Shown here piece after piece: positions 10,410-22,480 of a stretch of DNA of 64,000 nucleotides (the first letter of the stretch is position 1; each line of letters starts with the position of its first letter). This DNA is from Tetradesmus obliquus. Taxonomy: Eukaryota > Chlorophyta > Chlorophyceae > Sphaeropleales > Scenedesmaceae. The translations under genes were made by a program, and so were the position numbers. The notes below the pieces were generated by a model. That model saw nothing but the letters and a program-made list of their open reading frames with translations, was not told the DNA's origin and ran no database searches. The DNA lies in NCBI GenBank assembly GCA_030272155.1, contig CP126206.1, forward strand, positions 3,399,001 through 3,463,000, given 5' to 3'.

Positions 10410-13400
10410 GTGCTGCATCATGGGCTGGTGGCTACAGGGGCTGCTGACTGAGTCAGTTCAGCAGACTGTTGTCATCAACATAAATGAATCGAAGCAGCCA
10501 ACAGTCACGTTCGTGGTTGTGCATGCATGCTGGTGTAGTTGCTGTGAGGAGTGCTAGTGGAGCCTGATTAGTGAAGGTTTTCCTCTACTGCTGTTTCCTT
10601 GCCGCAAGTGCAGGGAAACGAGCTCCGCATAACTGCTGCAACAGTGGCTGCACAGCACGATCTGAGAGAAAGGACGAGAAATCGGAGTTGCCGCACATCA
10701 CTTCTGCATAACTGCCAGGACTAGGTACCTCTCTGTTATATTGCTCATCACCGTTGCTTGTCTGGTTGCTTGTTCCTGGAATGTTGTTCATGGCTTAATC
10801 CCTTTGCGGTTGCTTTTGATGCCAACATGCATGCCCTGCAGGCTGCAGTCTGGCTGCCATAGATCTGCAGGAATCGGGGGTTTGTGGCTCCTCTGGGTCC
10901 GCGGTTTAGGATCAGTCATAAGCACGCTGTGCAACACAAATCAACATGCCTGGTTGAGCAGTTCGCCACTAGGTGTGTATGTGGCAGTTTTCAGCAGGCT
11001 GTTTTGATTAGCCTGCCTTAACCCTGTGTTGCTGGCTAAGCAGGCCAGTTGAGAGCCCAGACAGGATGTGGAAATCAGCCCGTCTGTCCAGCTGAAACTG
11101 TGTCTGCAGAGTTGCACCATGCATGCATGCAAGATTGTCCTGAGGGGTTTTGTGGTTTCTTTGCGTCCGTGGTTTAGCATCAGTCATGAGCTTGCTGTGC
11201 TGTGTCTGCTGTGCTGCTGTCTTGGCAGGCGTGCGGCACAGCACACGCTGCCTAGCAAGCCGGCCACGTCCTTGCACCTTGCAGGATTGCATGTTGCTGT
11301 GCAGTCCTGCAAGCGCACATGCATGCATGCATGGGTGTGCTTGATTTGCTTGATTTGCTTCTGCGACGCGTCTGTGCAAGGTGCTGCTGCAGCTCCCAGT
11401 GTACAGCATGCACACCAATTGTTTGCCGAATGGGTTTAATGCAGGAATCTTTGAAAGACTGCAGCTGCAGCTGCTGCTGGTTTCTCATCAGCAGAAACTG
11501 TTCAGCAGCTGTGGCTTTGCAGGCCTGCAAACACGCGCCAGCAAAAGTGAAAGGGGTGGTAGGCGTTGAGCAGCCAGCTTTGAGCTGCCAGCTGGAGGAG
11601 TGCATGTGTGCTGTTTGCTTGTCTGTGACAGTAGCTGTCACTAGTTTGAATCTTGCAGGACTGTCAAAAGGTGATTGTTGCTTGCACTTGCAGTCCAGCA
11701 GCAGCACTGCATCAGCTGTGCGGCCCAACTTCTGTTTGTTTGAAAATCACACTGCATTGTGTGTTTGGCGCCGGTCAAAGCTGGTCAAACACCAACTTGT
11801 ATTTGGCTTTTGGTAGCGTCACAATGTCTTAAGTTTGCAAGACTGTCAAAGGCACACCTCGCTTGACTCTGCACACCACTGGTCTGCTAGCATGTGGTTT
11901 TCGGCGTTCTGGGCGCTGCGGTTATTTTTATGCTCTGCTCAGCTGCTCTGCTGGGCAGAAGCAACACACGCTACTGCGCCGGCCTGCTAGCATGTGGAAG
12001 TCGGCGTTCAGGGCGCTGAGGTTTTTTTTGAACAGCATCTGCTGCAGGCATCATGGCATCTGCTGCTGCCAGGAGCAGTAACCATGTTACGGCCTTGCAG
12101 GAGATGTGTACATTGTCGCATGGCGGCCTGATTGGGTTGAGATGCAGCCACCGTTGTTTTATCTCGATAAACATCTGCCTCTATGCCTTGGTTTTGCTGC
12201 TGGTGACTTGCGGCAGAGTTGGAGTTATAACGGCTGGGTTCGCTTTTGCAGTTCAATCTGCCACCAGGGCAGTTTATCGCTGTTGCTGCGACTCGGTATC
12301 TGTGAGTTTCCTTGAAACTCATGCCTTCAGCTGCTACTATCATGAGCTTTTTTTATAGATGAGCATCGCCTGTTTTGGTTCTGATATTGTAGCAGGGTTG
12401 TGCTGCACGGAACGAGTCATTGCTGCTGTTGTTTGACTCAAGTCTGACCAGCACAAAGGCAGGGCGCGGCACACAACAACAGCAGCCTGCATGAGCTGCT
12501 CTGAGCGAGCCACTCCTGCTGTTGTTTGGCTTCTGTTTGGCCAAACCTGGGGTATGCCAGTAGCTTGCGCAGCACGCGCCAGCATGGTTGCAGGAGCACT
12601 GCCAAACTTCTCGCTGTTGCACACGGTTTAGCTGGAATTGCGAAAGAGGCGATACTTATCAGGGCTCGAATTTTAGCGTTGCGGAAGAGGTTGCTTCAGT
12701 GTGCTTGCATGTGCTGCACTACACATGACGCTGCTGCTGTTGTTTGACCAAAACTGAGGCATGCCAGCAGCTTGCGCAGCACGCGTCAGCACGCTTGCAG
12801 GAGAACTGCCGAATTAATTTCTTAGTGTTTGACACGGAATGGCTGGAATTGTGAAAGAGATACTTATGAGGCCCGATTTCAACGTTGCGGCTTGTTTCAG
12901 CGTGCTTGCATGCGCTGCACAGCGCATGGCGCTGCTGCTGTTGTTTGGCTTTTCTTTGACCAAAAACCAGGCATGCCAGCGGCAGGCTTGCAGGTTTTTT
13001 TCATCAAACCTCTGGTTCAGGTATAGGTGGAGTGCACACTGTGAAAGCGGCAATACATTCACAACCTTAAGGGTTGAACATGTTATTTAGGGTTGTGTCA
13101 GCACTTGTATAAGCATGGGAACGGCTTGCTTGAGGGCCAGCCTACTTGTGCTTGCCTGCTTGTGTGCGGGGCTCTCATGTGCGACTATGGCGGACACGGT
13201 GCGATGCCTGCTTTTGACCTTCTCGCATGCTATGCAGCAGCACTGTTTTGCTTAACGCTGTGCTGTGCTGTGCTGTGCTGTGTCGTGTCGTGCCTGGCTC
13301 CTGTGAGCTCCCTGCAGCACAGAGCAGGCTGATAGTTCTTGTGCAGCAGCGAGAGGCTGTCACTGTGTGTGGACTCAGCTGCAACTGTGAAAGGGACACT

Positions 13401-14759
13401 ATTTCTTAGGGTTTGAGTCTGAACGTTGCGGCAATTGAATTCGCATGTGAACAGGCTGCCTGAGAGCTCTGTGCCTGGTTTGTTTGGCTTGGTGATAAAC
13501 GCAGGCACTGCAGCAGCACTGTTCGCTTAACGCTGTGCTGTGCAGTGCCATACCTGGCTCTTCAGATCCCCTGCAGCAAAAAAAGGCAGCCTTGGAGAGC
13601 ATGCGAGTTTGTGTGTGACAATGGTGCCGCCCTGCGATGGGGGCAGCGCTGACGCACCCAGCTTGTGCAGTATCAAGGGCTCTCTGCATCTGGTTCGGGG
13701 TCTGTGCAGTGCTCTGGCTCTGTTTGGGAAGATCCTCTGCTGCAGAACATCATGATCAAGAGGCAGAGAACAGGCAGCCCATAAAAAAACTGTTGAAGAG
13801 TGCAGCTGTTGAGGCAGCCAGTGGAAAGCACGCGGGTTCGTGTGTGACAATTGGTAGCGCTGACACACCCAGCTTCTGCAGCATCAAGGGTTCTGTGCAT
13901 TTGGCTCAGGGTCTGCTGTGATCTGGCTCTGTTGTGATAAAAGCTCTGCTGCACGATGTATACATCTACGCGTGCCAGAATGCAGAGCAATATGTTAAAG
14001 AGGCAGAAAAGAGGCTGCAAAAATGTGTTGAACAGTGCGGCTGTTGAGACAGCCATGGAGAGCACGCGGTTTCGTGCGTGGAATTGGCGCTATGGCAGCG
14101 CTGGCGCACCTAGCTTGTGCAGCATCAGGGGTTCTGTGCATTTGGTTTGGGGTCTGTGCTGCGCTTTGGCTCTGAGGTTCTGCTGCACGATGTACACATC
14201 TACGCGTGCCAGAATGCAGAGAACAGGCTGCAACAAAATGTGTTGAACTGTGCGGCTGTTGAGACAGCACGCGGGTTTGTGCGTGGAATTGGCGCTGAGT
14301 CAGCGCTGGCGCTGCTGCTGCTGTTTGACCTGTGTTTGACCAAGGTTTGACCAAAATTATGGTCAAACCTGAGGCATGCCAGCAGCTTCCCCGGAACGCG
14401 CCAGCGCTGGCGCGTCGTGAATGGTGCCTTCTGATAATAATCGATGTAGTGTTTGTAGCGGGGATCTTTCCAGGGTTTTTTTACCCGAAGTGTCCAGAGC
14501 ACTAATGTGCATTGTCTTGCGTTCTGTGCTGGAAAGGCTCAGGCTCTGTGCTGCAATCCAGTTGGGTGCAGTGTTTGATTGATCTGTTGGGAAGTAGCTC
14601 TGCTGCACGCTGTGTACATAGAATGCAGAGCATCAGGGTTTGAAGGCACACGCTGCATGAAAGACGGGCGTGAGTAATCCATCACCAGGGGCTCTGCTGC
14701 ATGGCACACGCTTTGCTTCTGCAGAGCAAATGTCTATTTGAATAGATGGATGTTTTGGT
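10410..14759. other. Gene-free spacer with decayed repeats
   Basis: No exon is supported here. The stretch holds old duplications. One block with CCGCGGTTTAGGATCAGTCA recurs at about 10880-10925 and 11145-11190. A block with GGCATGCCAGCAGCTTGCG and GCTGCTGCTGTTGTTTG recurs at about 12420-12600, 12725-12800, 12925-13000 and 14310-14400. A GTGCTGT/GTCGT simple stretch lies near 13259-13292. Confidence 0.6.
13640..14180. repeat. Three diverged tandem copies, about 210-240 bp apart
   Basis: Blocks starting near 13647, 13858 and 14098 share AGCTTGTGCAGTATCAAGGG-like and GGTCTGTGCTG-like sequence. They show 10-20 % difference by eye and no open frame common to all copies, so they are read as noncoding. 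Confidence 0.65.
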
Positions 14760-14895
14760 GTGCACAGGATGACACATTTGATGGCGCTTGTGCACAGGAT
14801 GACACCTTAGATGACACCTGTGCACAGGATGACACCTTTCAAAGGTTGGTGTGCACAGGATGACACCTTGTTTTGGTGTGCACAGGATGACACCT
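14760..14895. repeat. Five copies of GTGCACAGGATGACAC
   Basis: Copies start at 14760, 14790, 14820, 14851 and 14878, about 30 bp apart, with differing spacer bases between them. It is a small minisatellite in the spacer with no coding frame. Confidence 0.85.
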
Positions 14896-15239
14896 GTGGA
14901 CAGGAGCTCTGAGACTCTTTGGAACATAAGCATGATGGAAACAAAAATGGTGGAGAAGATGTATGGTTTTTCTGCCTTGGTAACAAAGAAAGATGATGGT
15001 TGTTAAGCAGCCGAGGAAGCGGCAGGCCGGCAATACAATATGATAGTGCCCTGAGACTTTAGCCGGACTTTAGCACTTTCACCACAAGTCCGGAGGGTAG
15101 TCGAATGTGCTGCATCGTGACTCTGCAATGTGTATTACCTGATATTTATTGGGCAACACTAGTCCACACTCGGCTGGTTGACTACTGCTGGACATGCTGC
15201 GCAGTCACTGCGCAGCAGTGATTACACTGGCAGCGCGCC

Positions 15240-15512
15240 CATGGCATTCCATTACCCGCGATTCTTTACAGCTAAGAGACCACCACTGTTACCCGTGTAA
15301 TGAAACCGCCGACCTACTTAATGAATTAATTCTTGGGCTGCGATCGCCGAAAATCACCATGGAATCAGAATGAACAATACGAACCTATTGCCGTTGAAAT
15401 ATCATGCGTGCGCCTTGTATTCGCTCCGTAATCACCATGTTACCCACTCTACTATCACACGTTTTCGCTTAGCTGAAGCTGTAAACTTTCGCGGGTAATG
15501 GAATGCCATGCC
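15240..15512. mobile_element. MITE-like element with about 22-bp perfect terminal inverted repeats
   Basis: CATGGCATTCCATTACCCGC at 15240 continues as GA and is matched exactly in inverse by the sequence ending at 15512. Beyond these 22 bases the inverted match continues imperfectly (TTTACAGCT). The 273-bp body carries no open frame. Its middle is AT-richer than its surroundings and holds two ATCACCATG-type motifs. I cannot define a target-site duplication with certainty, so an inverted-repeat structure of other origin remains possible. Confidence 0.55.
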
Positions 15513-15577
15513 ACCATGTGGGGGGCGCTGCCAGAGGCACCACTATGATCACCAGACAATCAAGATGCAAGTCAAGG

Positions 15578-15722
15578 CACGTCCAGTTGCACATCATGCA
15601 ACTGGACGTGACATGTGGCTCGTCAAGTTGGGACTGGACGTGAGCACGTCCAGTTGTGCACTGGACGTCGAGGAGGCAGACTGGACGTCAAACTGGACGA
15701 GCACTGGACGTGCAACTGGACA
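15578..15722. repeat. Perfect 14-bp hairpin followed by ACTGGACGT repeats
   Basis: CACGTCCAGTTGCA (15578-15591) is followed by a 5-base loop and its exact reverse complement (15597-15610). The core ACTGGACGT then recurs in both orientations about eight times up to 15722. Several copies form ACGTG or GACGTC palindromes, which resemble bZIP/bHLH sites, though no function is shown. Confidence 0.8.
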
Positions 15723-16443
15723 CGTGTTACAGCACCAGAAAAGCTGTAACAAAAGCACTATATGCGTATCTCTGTGTTGTACTGCTGGTGCTGCTATCAT
15801 GTAACGTGAGCCGCAGTGCTCGTGTGGGGACCCAGGTGCTCACCAGCAGGCCTGCTGGTGCCGCACGGCGGCTGACAGTAGAGCCGGATGGCAAGTGTGG
15901 TACATATTGAGGCACAACATGCATCAGCGGCAGCCCTGTGCCGCACATAGGCTATGGGGTGTGAGAGTGCTGGGTGCTACGCACAGCTAATTGGTGCTTT
16001 GCTGCTGGTTGAATTGAAACGCATCTTGATGTAGAGCATGAATTGGTGCCGGATTTGCGTATGTAGTATTATGACAGTTTTTGGCATGGTAAATGCACAA
16101 CTGCGCACCTTGAAGCAATGCTGGACCAGAGGTAGTGTGAGCCGCTTGTACAATGTGCCGCAGTAGTAATAAATATTTCATAATGGATATCATATCTCGG
16201 AGCTGTTGCAAGAGGAGTGGCGGCAGCCCTATGCTGTGGTGCCTGTGTTGCGCAATACGTGCTGCTGCCGCAAGTTGGACTCAAGTTGGACTGCTGCCGC
16301 CCAGTGGGGTCTGTGTTGGAACTTGAAGGTTGATGCACCGCTTGCTTTGCTGATGATGGTGGTGCAATGCCCAACACCCATACGGGATGTTAGCAGCTGG
16401 TAGGGTTGCCTGTGTCAACACAGAAACGTTTCTGCGAGGCTAT

Positions 16444-16795
16444 GGCACTTCAAGTGCTTCAAGTGTAGAAGTTCTACAAGTACAGTACTTGGAAGTACAA
16501 CGGGTCACTGCTTTAAGGTTGAAAGCTTGCAGGCCGCCTGCCTCATGAGGCAGGCCTGACTCAGGCCTGATGATCAGGCTGAGGGGGGTCACCCCACAAC
16601 GGTTGTGTGAGATTGCTCGTGAGTTGGGCCGACAGCTACAGCTGCACAGTGTGCTAACTAGCATCAGTGTAGCGTGAAATTATGCTTCGAGCGTGGCATT
16701 GTGTGACGTTCAACTTCAACTTTGAAGTTCAACGCCGTTTAAACGACAAATTTGAACTTCAAATGAACTTGAAGTTCAACCTGGGTGAACTTTAA
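16444..16795. repeat. Cluster of palindromes
   Basis: A perfect 20-bp palindrome GCCTGCCTCATGAGGCAGGC lies at 16536-16555. Around it are further inverted repeats: AAGTACAGTACTT-like at about 16479-16497, CCTGATGATCAGG at about 16565-16577, and a run of GTTCAACTTCAACTTTGAAG and its inverses at about 16708-16780. No open frame spans the region. Confidence 0.75.
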
Positions 16796-17729
16796 TGCAG
16801 CATCACCAGTGTACTGATCATGCATGCTGCAGCCCTGCATACTGAGCTTATATGATACTTTAATCGTGATGTAGCGGCTTGGATGCACGCGTACGGGCCT
16901 TATTAGTGGGTGTCATCGCATGGCTAAGGCAGGAGGGCCCTGCCAGGTGGCCATGCTGGTGATTACTCAATGCTGCGCAGGTAAATTCCTGCTGACCAGT
17001 AAACAATCGGTTATATGTAAAAGTAAAATGGGAATTGCTGGTGCACCGCAGGCTGCAGGCTGCGCCTGAGGCCTGATGATGCCTATATATACACGCTGGG
17101 TGAAAACGTAGATGGCGAGCCTTGTTCGTGCAGGGAATTGCATCCAGATGTATCTTCAATTTGTTTGGTAGCACCATTCAGCAAGGCGGGCCTGTGGTCA
17201 CACTGATTACGCGCTCTGGCCAAGCGGGTTCGTCGCGGTGCAACTGCTGCACTTCCCTACGTGCTTCCTGCTACCCATACTTGCACCATCAGAAGCTCTC
17301 CGCCTCATGGGACGTGTTTTGTGTTGTCTTTTAGCCTTACATCCCACAGCACACCGATTTGCGCATCATAAAGGTGGCACCGCTTTCTGCTCGGACAGAA
17401 CCTTAAGACGTGCCTGGTCATCAGAATAACTCTTTTAATCGCATTATAGCTTGTGTTGCGTGCTGGCGGGCAAGCAGGTGGGTGACAATGCCGTGGGCCG
17501 GGCTGAGTTGTGGTGACAGCAGAGCAAGGCTGCACGACATGCTCGCAAAGCACTTCAGGAACAGCAATCGTTTTCATGCTGAAGTTGCGTGGCCATCACG
17601 CACGTGGTACCGGCGCGGCCAACAGCTTGCAGCAGCAGCACTCTCCTGCACAGCAATGCTCCTACGCTCGCAGCCCACGCACCCAAACGCCCGGCTGCTG
17701 TCCTTTTGCTGCTGACGTAGGGCTCAGCT
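16796..17729. other. No recognisable gene; upstream region of second SBP gene
   Basis: I see no supported exon and no clear repeat. The 3' end of this stretch should include the promoter and 5' UTR of the SBP gene starting at 17730, but no defined motif stands out. Confidence 0.4.
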
Positions 17730-18401
17730 ATGGGTAGCAAAACGGACGAGTCAGACAACAGCTCATGCAGTGCGCCTACAACGCTGCAGAAAGCTGGGCG
17801 CAGCAGCAGCGGCAGGGGCAGGCTTTGTCAGGTGAGGCTCAGCAACTGCAGCCTGCAGCCAGAACGGGTGCTGCTTTTGAAATATGATAATCAGCAGCTG
17901 TTTTTTTCGCACCCTGTAACAGCTTGCGCACGTGTTGGGGCGGTTGATGCGCCCCCATGAACGGTACAAGTGCGCAGCTTGGCACCTGTTTGCCCCAGCA
18001 GGCAGGCAGCAACAGCAGAAGTGCTGCAGATCAGCCGCCAGGCGCATACATTGCTGAAGCAGCATCAAGTAGGATGAAGCCTTGCAGGAAAGTTACCCCT
18101 AACAATTAGAGTTAGCATGAAGCCTGGCATACATTGCTCAAGTAGCATCAAGTAGCATCAAGCCTTGCAGGAAAGTAATCATTAACAATCAACCAGAATC
18201 AAGCCCTGCATACGTTACTCAAGTAGCATCAAGCCTTGCAGGAAAGCAACCATCACCATTAACCAGCATCAAGCCCTGCATACATCGCTCAAGTAGCATC
18301 AGGCCTTGCAGGAAAGTAACCAACAGCACACGCCTGTGTGACTCGCTTCTACTCTTGAAGGCCAAGGGATGCAGTGTCAGACCTTAACTGGCTGCTGCTG
18401 C

Positions 18402-18434
<33 letters not shown>

Positions 18435-19528
18435 GTTTCTACTGTTGCAAGCCAAGGGATGCAGTGTTGACCTTGACCGGCTGGGCAAGGCACATTTCAA
18501 GCAAATATGAGGCTCCTTGCAGGAAACCAGCAGAATCAACAAGCAGCACATACAATTACATATACCTGTGTTTATTTCTGTTGCAGGCCAAGGGATGCAG
18601 TGTTGACCTTGACCGTCTGGGCAAAGCCTACCACAGCAAGAAGCGCCTTTGCGAGGACCACATGCGCGTGAGTATGCGTGTTACTTTGTTATGTTATGTT
18701 TACATGTTGCTATGTTACAAATGGGTTACTTGTCACTTGGACATGCTGGCAGTGCCTGCTTGAGACAGGTATGCCATGCACCTGACCAACATACTGTTGC
18801 CAGATGCTATGAGAAGCATGGCAGGGAAGGGCTGTCAGCTTGCTGCTTCCTCGTAGCATCATAAGCATCACTAACAAACATGTTTGCCTGTGCCATGCAG
18901 TCTGAATCTATTGAGAAGCGCAATGGAGACGGCCTGTGGCGCTTCTGCCAGCAGTGCGGCAAGCTGGAGCCGCTGGCAGCCTTCGATTCAAACAAAAGGT
19001 GGGCTGACAAAGCAACATGTTACTTTATGAATTTGCAGGCCTATGCATCTCCTGCATTCTCGTGTCACTGCTTTATTTGCAGGAGCTGCTGCAATGACCT
19101 GCAGCGCCACAGGGAGCAGTCTGCTGTACCTGTTGTAACAGCTGGCTGACAAAGTCGTCATTTCCCGCACTTTTTGCCTTTGCTCAATTTGCAGGAGCTG
19201 CCGCAACGGCCTGCAGCGCCGCAGGGAGCAGTCAGCTGTGCAATCCACGCAAAAGAAGCAGCAGCAGCAGCAGCACAACCAACTGTTCACAGAATACATG
19301 TGGCTGTCACAGCAGCAGCAGCAGCAGCAGGGCAGGTGCAGCAGCAGCAGCATGTGGCAGCAGCAGCAGCAGCATGAGGCGATGATGGCGGCAGCGGCAG
19401 CAGCAGCAGCGATGCCAGTGCCTCTCACAACAGAGCTCCCTTCAATCGCATTGTCAAAGCTGGCAAAAAGCAGCAGCAGCATGAGCTTGATGGGTTTGAT
19501 GCCTTCCACTGCTACTGCTGCATACGAT

Positions 19529-19569
<41 letters not shown>

Positions 19570-19707
19570 TAGCACTGGTTTAGTGATGCCTGCTTCCATG
19601 TCACCTGAGCTGCCTCACACTGCAGTTGCTGCAACAGCAACAGCGCTGCAGCTGCAGCAGCAGATTGCGGCTCTGCAGGAGCAGCTGGAGCAGCAGCAGC
19701 GGCTGCT

Positions 19708-19738
<31 letters not shown>

Positions 19739-19990
19739 ATGCTGCCACCGCGCGCGGCGAGTGCGAGTGCGTGCAATGGCGCTACACAGGACCTCTGGAG
19801 TATGCTTGCTGAGCAAAGACCCGAAGTGAAAGCTGCAATGGGCCGCAGTGCACCTACAGTAGGCAGCTCAGGACCAATGCGGTTTGACAGCATCACAGCC
19901 AGCAGCAACGCAGCAGCAGCAGCAGCAGCGGCGGCGGCAGGAGGTCTGACCAGCCAAATGAGTGGTGTGACACACATTATGCAACTTCAC

Positions 19991-20023
<33 letters not shown>

Positions 20024-20229
20024 GCGCCGCCGTTCAGTACAGCTATGCTTGAGGATGCTGAAATGGCTGCTCTGGATCATATCGAGCTGCTGCTGCAGTC
20101 TGAGCTGAGTTCATCCATGCAGATGCAGCAGCAGCAGATGCAGCAGCAGCAGCAGCAGCTGCTGGCTGGCGCTGCATCGCCTGGACAGTTGCCAGCAGCA
20201 GCAGCAACAGGAGGCAGTTGGACCTTCGG

Positions 20230-20260
<31 letters not shown>

Positions 20261-20651
20261 GGCAGTGGCGGCAGTGGCAGCGGCAGCGGCACAGAGCTGA
20301 TGGGAACGTCAGGCATCCCTACACCCCGGGCTGTCAGCGCGCCAGCTGTCCCGCAAAAAGCCACAACTGCATCATCAGGTGCGATAGCTTCCATGTTCAA
20401 CATGTTTGTTTTGTAGCCAAGAATGACAGTCGCATCAGGGCAGTTGTGCAGTGAGAGAGGGTAGTTACAAGTGGCGCAATCCACAATGGCATGAGCCACC
20501 GCGAAGTACCTGCAGTAAAGTTCTTGGAGCGAAGTTCTTGCAGTGAAGTTCCTGCAGTGAAGTTCCTCCTGAGCTAGAGTGAGCATGGACTGCAGCTTAT
20601 GCTGAGCCATGCTTGTGATACTGGCAGCTCTCACTCATCTGTTGCCGCTGC

Positions 20652-20684
<33 letters not shown>

Positions 20685-20696
20685 CGCTGCTGCTGC

Positions 20697-20728
<32 letters not shown>

Positions 20729-20853
20729 CTGCTGCTGTTACTGCAGGCATCCCACCAGCCAAGCGTCCCCATGCAGCAGCGCTGATGGCCAAATTCAGGG
20801 ACTTGACTGCAGAGTATGCTGCACTGAAGCAGTCACTGGATGGCTTGGCTTGA
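17730..20853 (+). CDS. SBP-box transcription factor (second paralogue)
   Basis: Exons 17730-17831, 18587-18667, 18901-18998, 19195-20378 and 20747-20853 join in phase to give 523 residues. The start ATG opens MGSKTDESDNSSC. The SBP domain reads CQAKGC...KKRLCEDH for zinc site 1 and FCQQCGKLEPLAAF...KRSC for zinc site 2, again with Glu in place of the usual third-position His. SCRNGLQRRREQ gives the basic end. The long fourth exon is Gln/Ala-rich with a Gly-Ser run. Reading on without the last splice would stop at 20416. The splice 20378 to 20747 is in phase and adds KRPHAAALMAKFRDLTAEY, a helix like the end of the first paralogue, so I prefer it. Role: presumed nuclear transcriptional regulator; targets unknown. 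Confidence 0.8.
18050..18330. repeat. Four tandem copies of a roughly 65-bp unit in an SBP intron
   Basis: The unit contains AAGTAGCATCAAGCCTTGCAGGAAAG and CATACATTGCTC-type sequence, at about 18060, 18125, 18190 and 18255. The core CCTTGCAGGAAA looks like a splice acceptor and is also present, inverted, in the minisatellite at 45371-45650. Confidence 0.8.
18363..18505 (+). repeat. Two partial copies of SBP exon 2
   Basis: The exon at 18587 starts GCCAAGGGATGCAGTG. Its start recurs at about 18361-18390 and 18452-18505, each after a TCTACTCTTG or TCTACTGTTGCAA tract. The copies stop after 20-50 bases and lack the zinc-binding CEDH. Confidence 0.8.
19083..19146 (+). repeat. Partial copy of the start of SBP exon 4
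   Basis: It has the acceptor TTTGCAG|GAGCTGC and reads SCCNDLQRHREQSAVPVVTAG before a stop. It lies just upstream of the real exon at 19195. If used it would give a truncated protein ending right after the SBP domain. Confidence 0.75.
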
Positions 20854-21271
20854 GCCTACTGCACAGGGCAGGGGCTTGCTTGCTGATATGGAATGATTCT
20901 GGACTTGAAACAGGCATCCAGCATGGTTGAGCTGTGTGGTACTACTTCACCCACAACAGTATTGATCCGCATCCAGTGCAAGCCACACGCAGTGGATGGC
21001 ATGCCAGCTCTTTTTTGCATGCAATCTACAGCCACGTTGCAGGCGCTATGTCGCCTCCTGCTGCCGCGCGCTGCTTGTTTTGTGTGTCCGCAATGATGTC
21101 CCCTCCTTTTGATAACGATGCGCCGATGCCTTACAATATCAAAAACTGCCAAAGCAGCGGTGGCGGAGTTGATGTGTATGGGAAGCTCCGCTCAGAGCTT
21201 CTTGCTGACTCCTGCTGCTTCTGTTGTTATTTTGTAATTTTATAACAATAGTACTTATTCCGATACTGGTA

Positions 21272-21800
21272 TGTGCACTGCCAAATTCGTGCCAAGGCTT
21301 GCTGCCGGTTCACATGTGATCTGCTGCGCTAGAGCATCTGCAGAGCTCATGCGTCCTCAGAGGCCGTTTGTGCTTTTTTTCAATCTGGGCTGTGTGTTCA
21401 AATTGTACGTGTGTTACTTATGCCATTCTGGTACGTGCAGTGCCAAATGCATGCCATGGCTTGCTGCCGGTGCACATGTGATCTGCTGCACTAGCGCATC
21501 TGCAGAGGTCATGCGTCATCAGAGGCTGTTTGTGCTTCTTTCTAATCTGGGTTGAATGTTCAATTGTGCGCGTGTTTCTTGTGCCATTCAAGTCCGTGCA
21601 CCGCCATTTGCTGCCATGGCGTGCTGCCGGTTCACATGTGAATTGCAGCGGTTGCCCACCTGCCTAGCACCAGATGCATCCTCCGAGGCTGTTTGTGTTT
21701 CTTTTCAGTCTGGTCTGCTAGTACTCCTTCTACTTATGTCACTCCCGGTTCCGATATATGCACTGCCAAATGTATGCCACGGCTTGCTGCCTCGAGATGC
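21272..21800. repeat. Four diverged copies of a roughly 160-bp unit
   Basis: Units with TGCCATGGCTTGCTGCCGGT and CACATGTGATCTGCTGC begin near 21272, 21432, 21595 and 21757. A fragment (CCGAGGCTGTTTGTT) continues to about 21960. Frames are not shared between copies. Confidence 0.75.
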
Positions 21801-22359
21801 TCAGGGTTGAGGGTTTGCTGCTCAGGTTTCAATACACCTGTGACTGCAGCGCTTCCAATTCTGCCTGCAAATCTGCCTAGCACCACATGCATCTCCCGAG
21901 GCTGTTTGTTGTTCTCTTCAATTCAGTACCCATGTGCACCCTGGTCCGCTTTTCCATGTTGGTGTTGTGTAACAAAAGCCTGTTGCTGCATCTGCAGACA
22001 GGTTGGGGTTTCAACAGGCTGCTGCAGTGTGGACGGCTGTGCCTATCTGCCCGTGTTACTCACTGCCGTACATGCTGCATGCTGTCAAGATGATGGCAGT
22101 GTGGCGTGATCGGCCTTCCAAGCACTTGCCTCTGCACACACGTCGTATGTGTTCCTTACGTCTCTCTTCTTGGCCCTTGCACGTTGCTGATTGCATGTAT
22201 GGCTCGCTCAATGACTGGTTATTCAGCAGCAAAGAGAGCCACATGTCTGCTTGTGTCTCCAGTTTCATCACACTTGAGGAAGCGCTGTTTGTGCAGTGCT
22301 TGTGTCTGCTGCAGAGATAACTGTTCACGGCAGTCGCATGTGCATGGCGCGTGCAGTGG

Positions 22360-22392
<33 letters not shown>

Positions 22393-22480
22393 TGCCGTAT
22401 TTGGTGGACAGGAGTGTCTGCAACACGGGCTGACAGGTGGTGGGTTTGGGACCGCGTAGTCTGCTGCGCTTTTGCTGTTG

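Noticed and set aside
10741..14370. Short Cys/Leu-rich frames in the spacer
   Set aside because: No codon bias, no splice-consistent joins, and they sit in decayed repeats.
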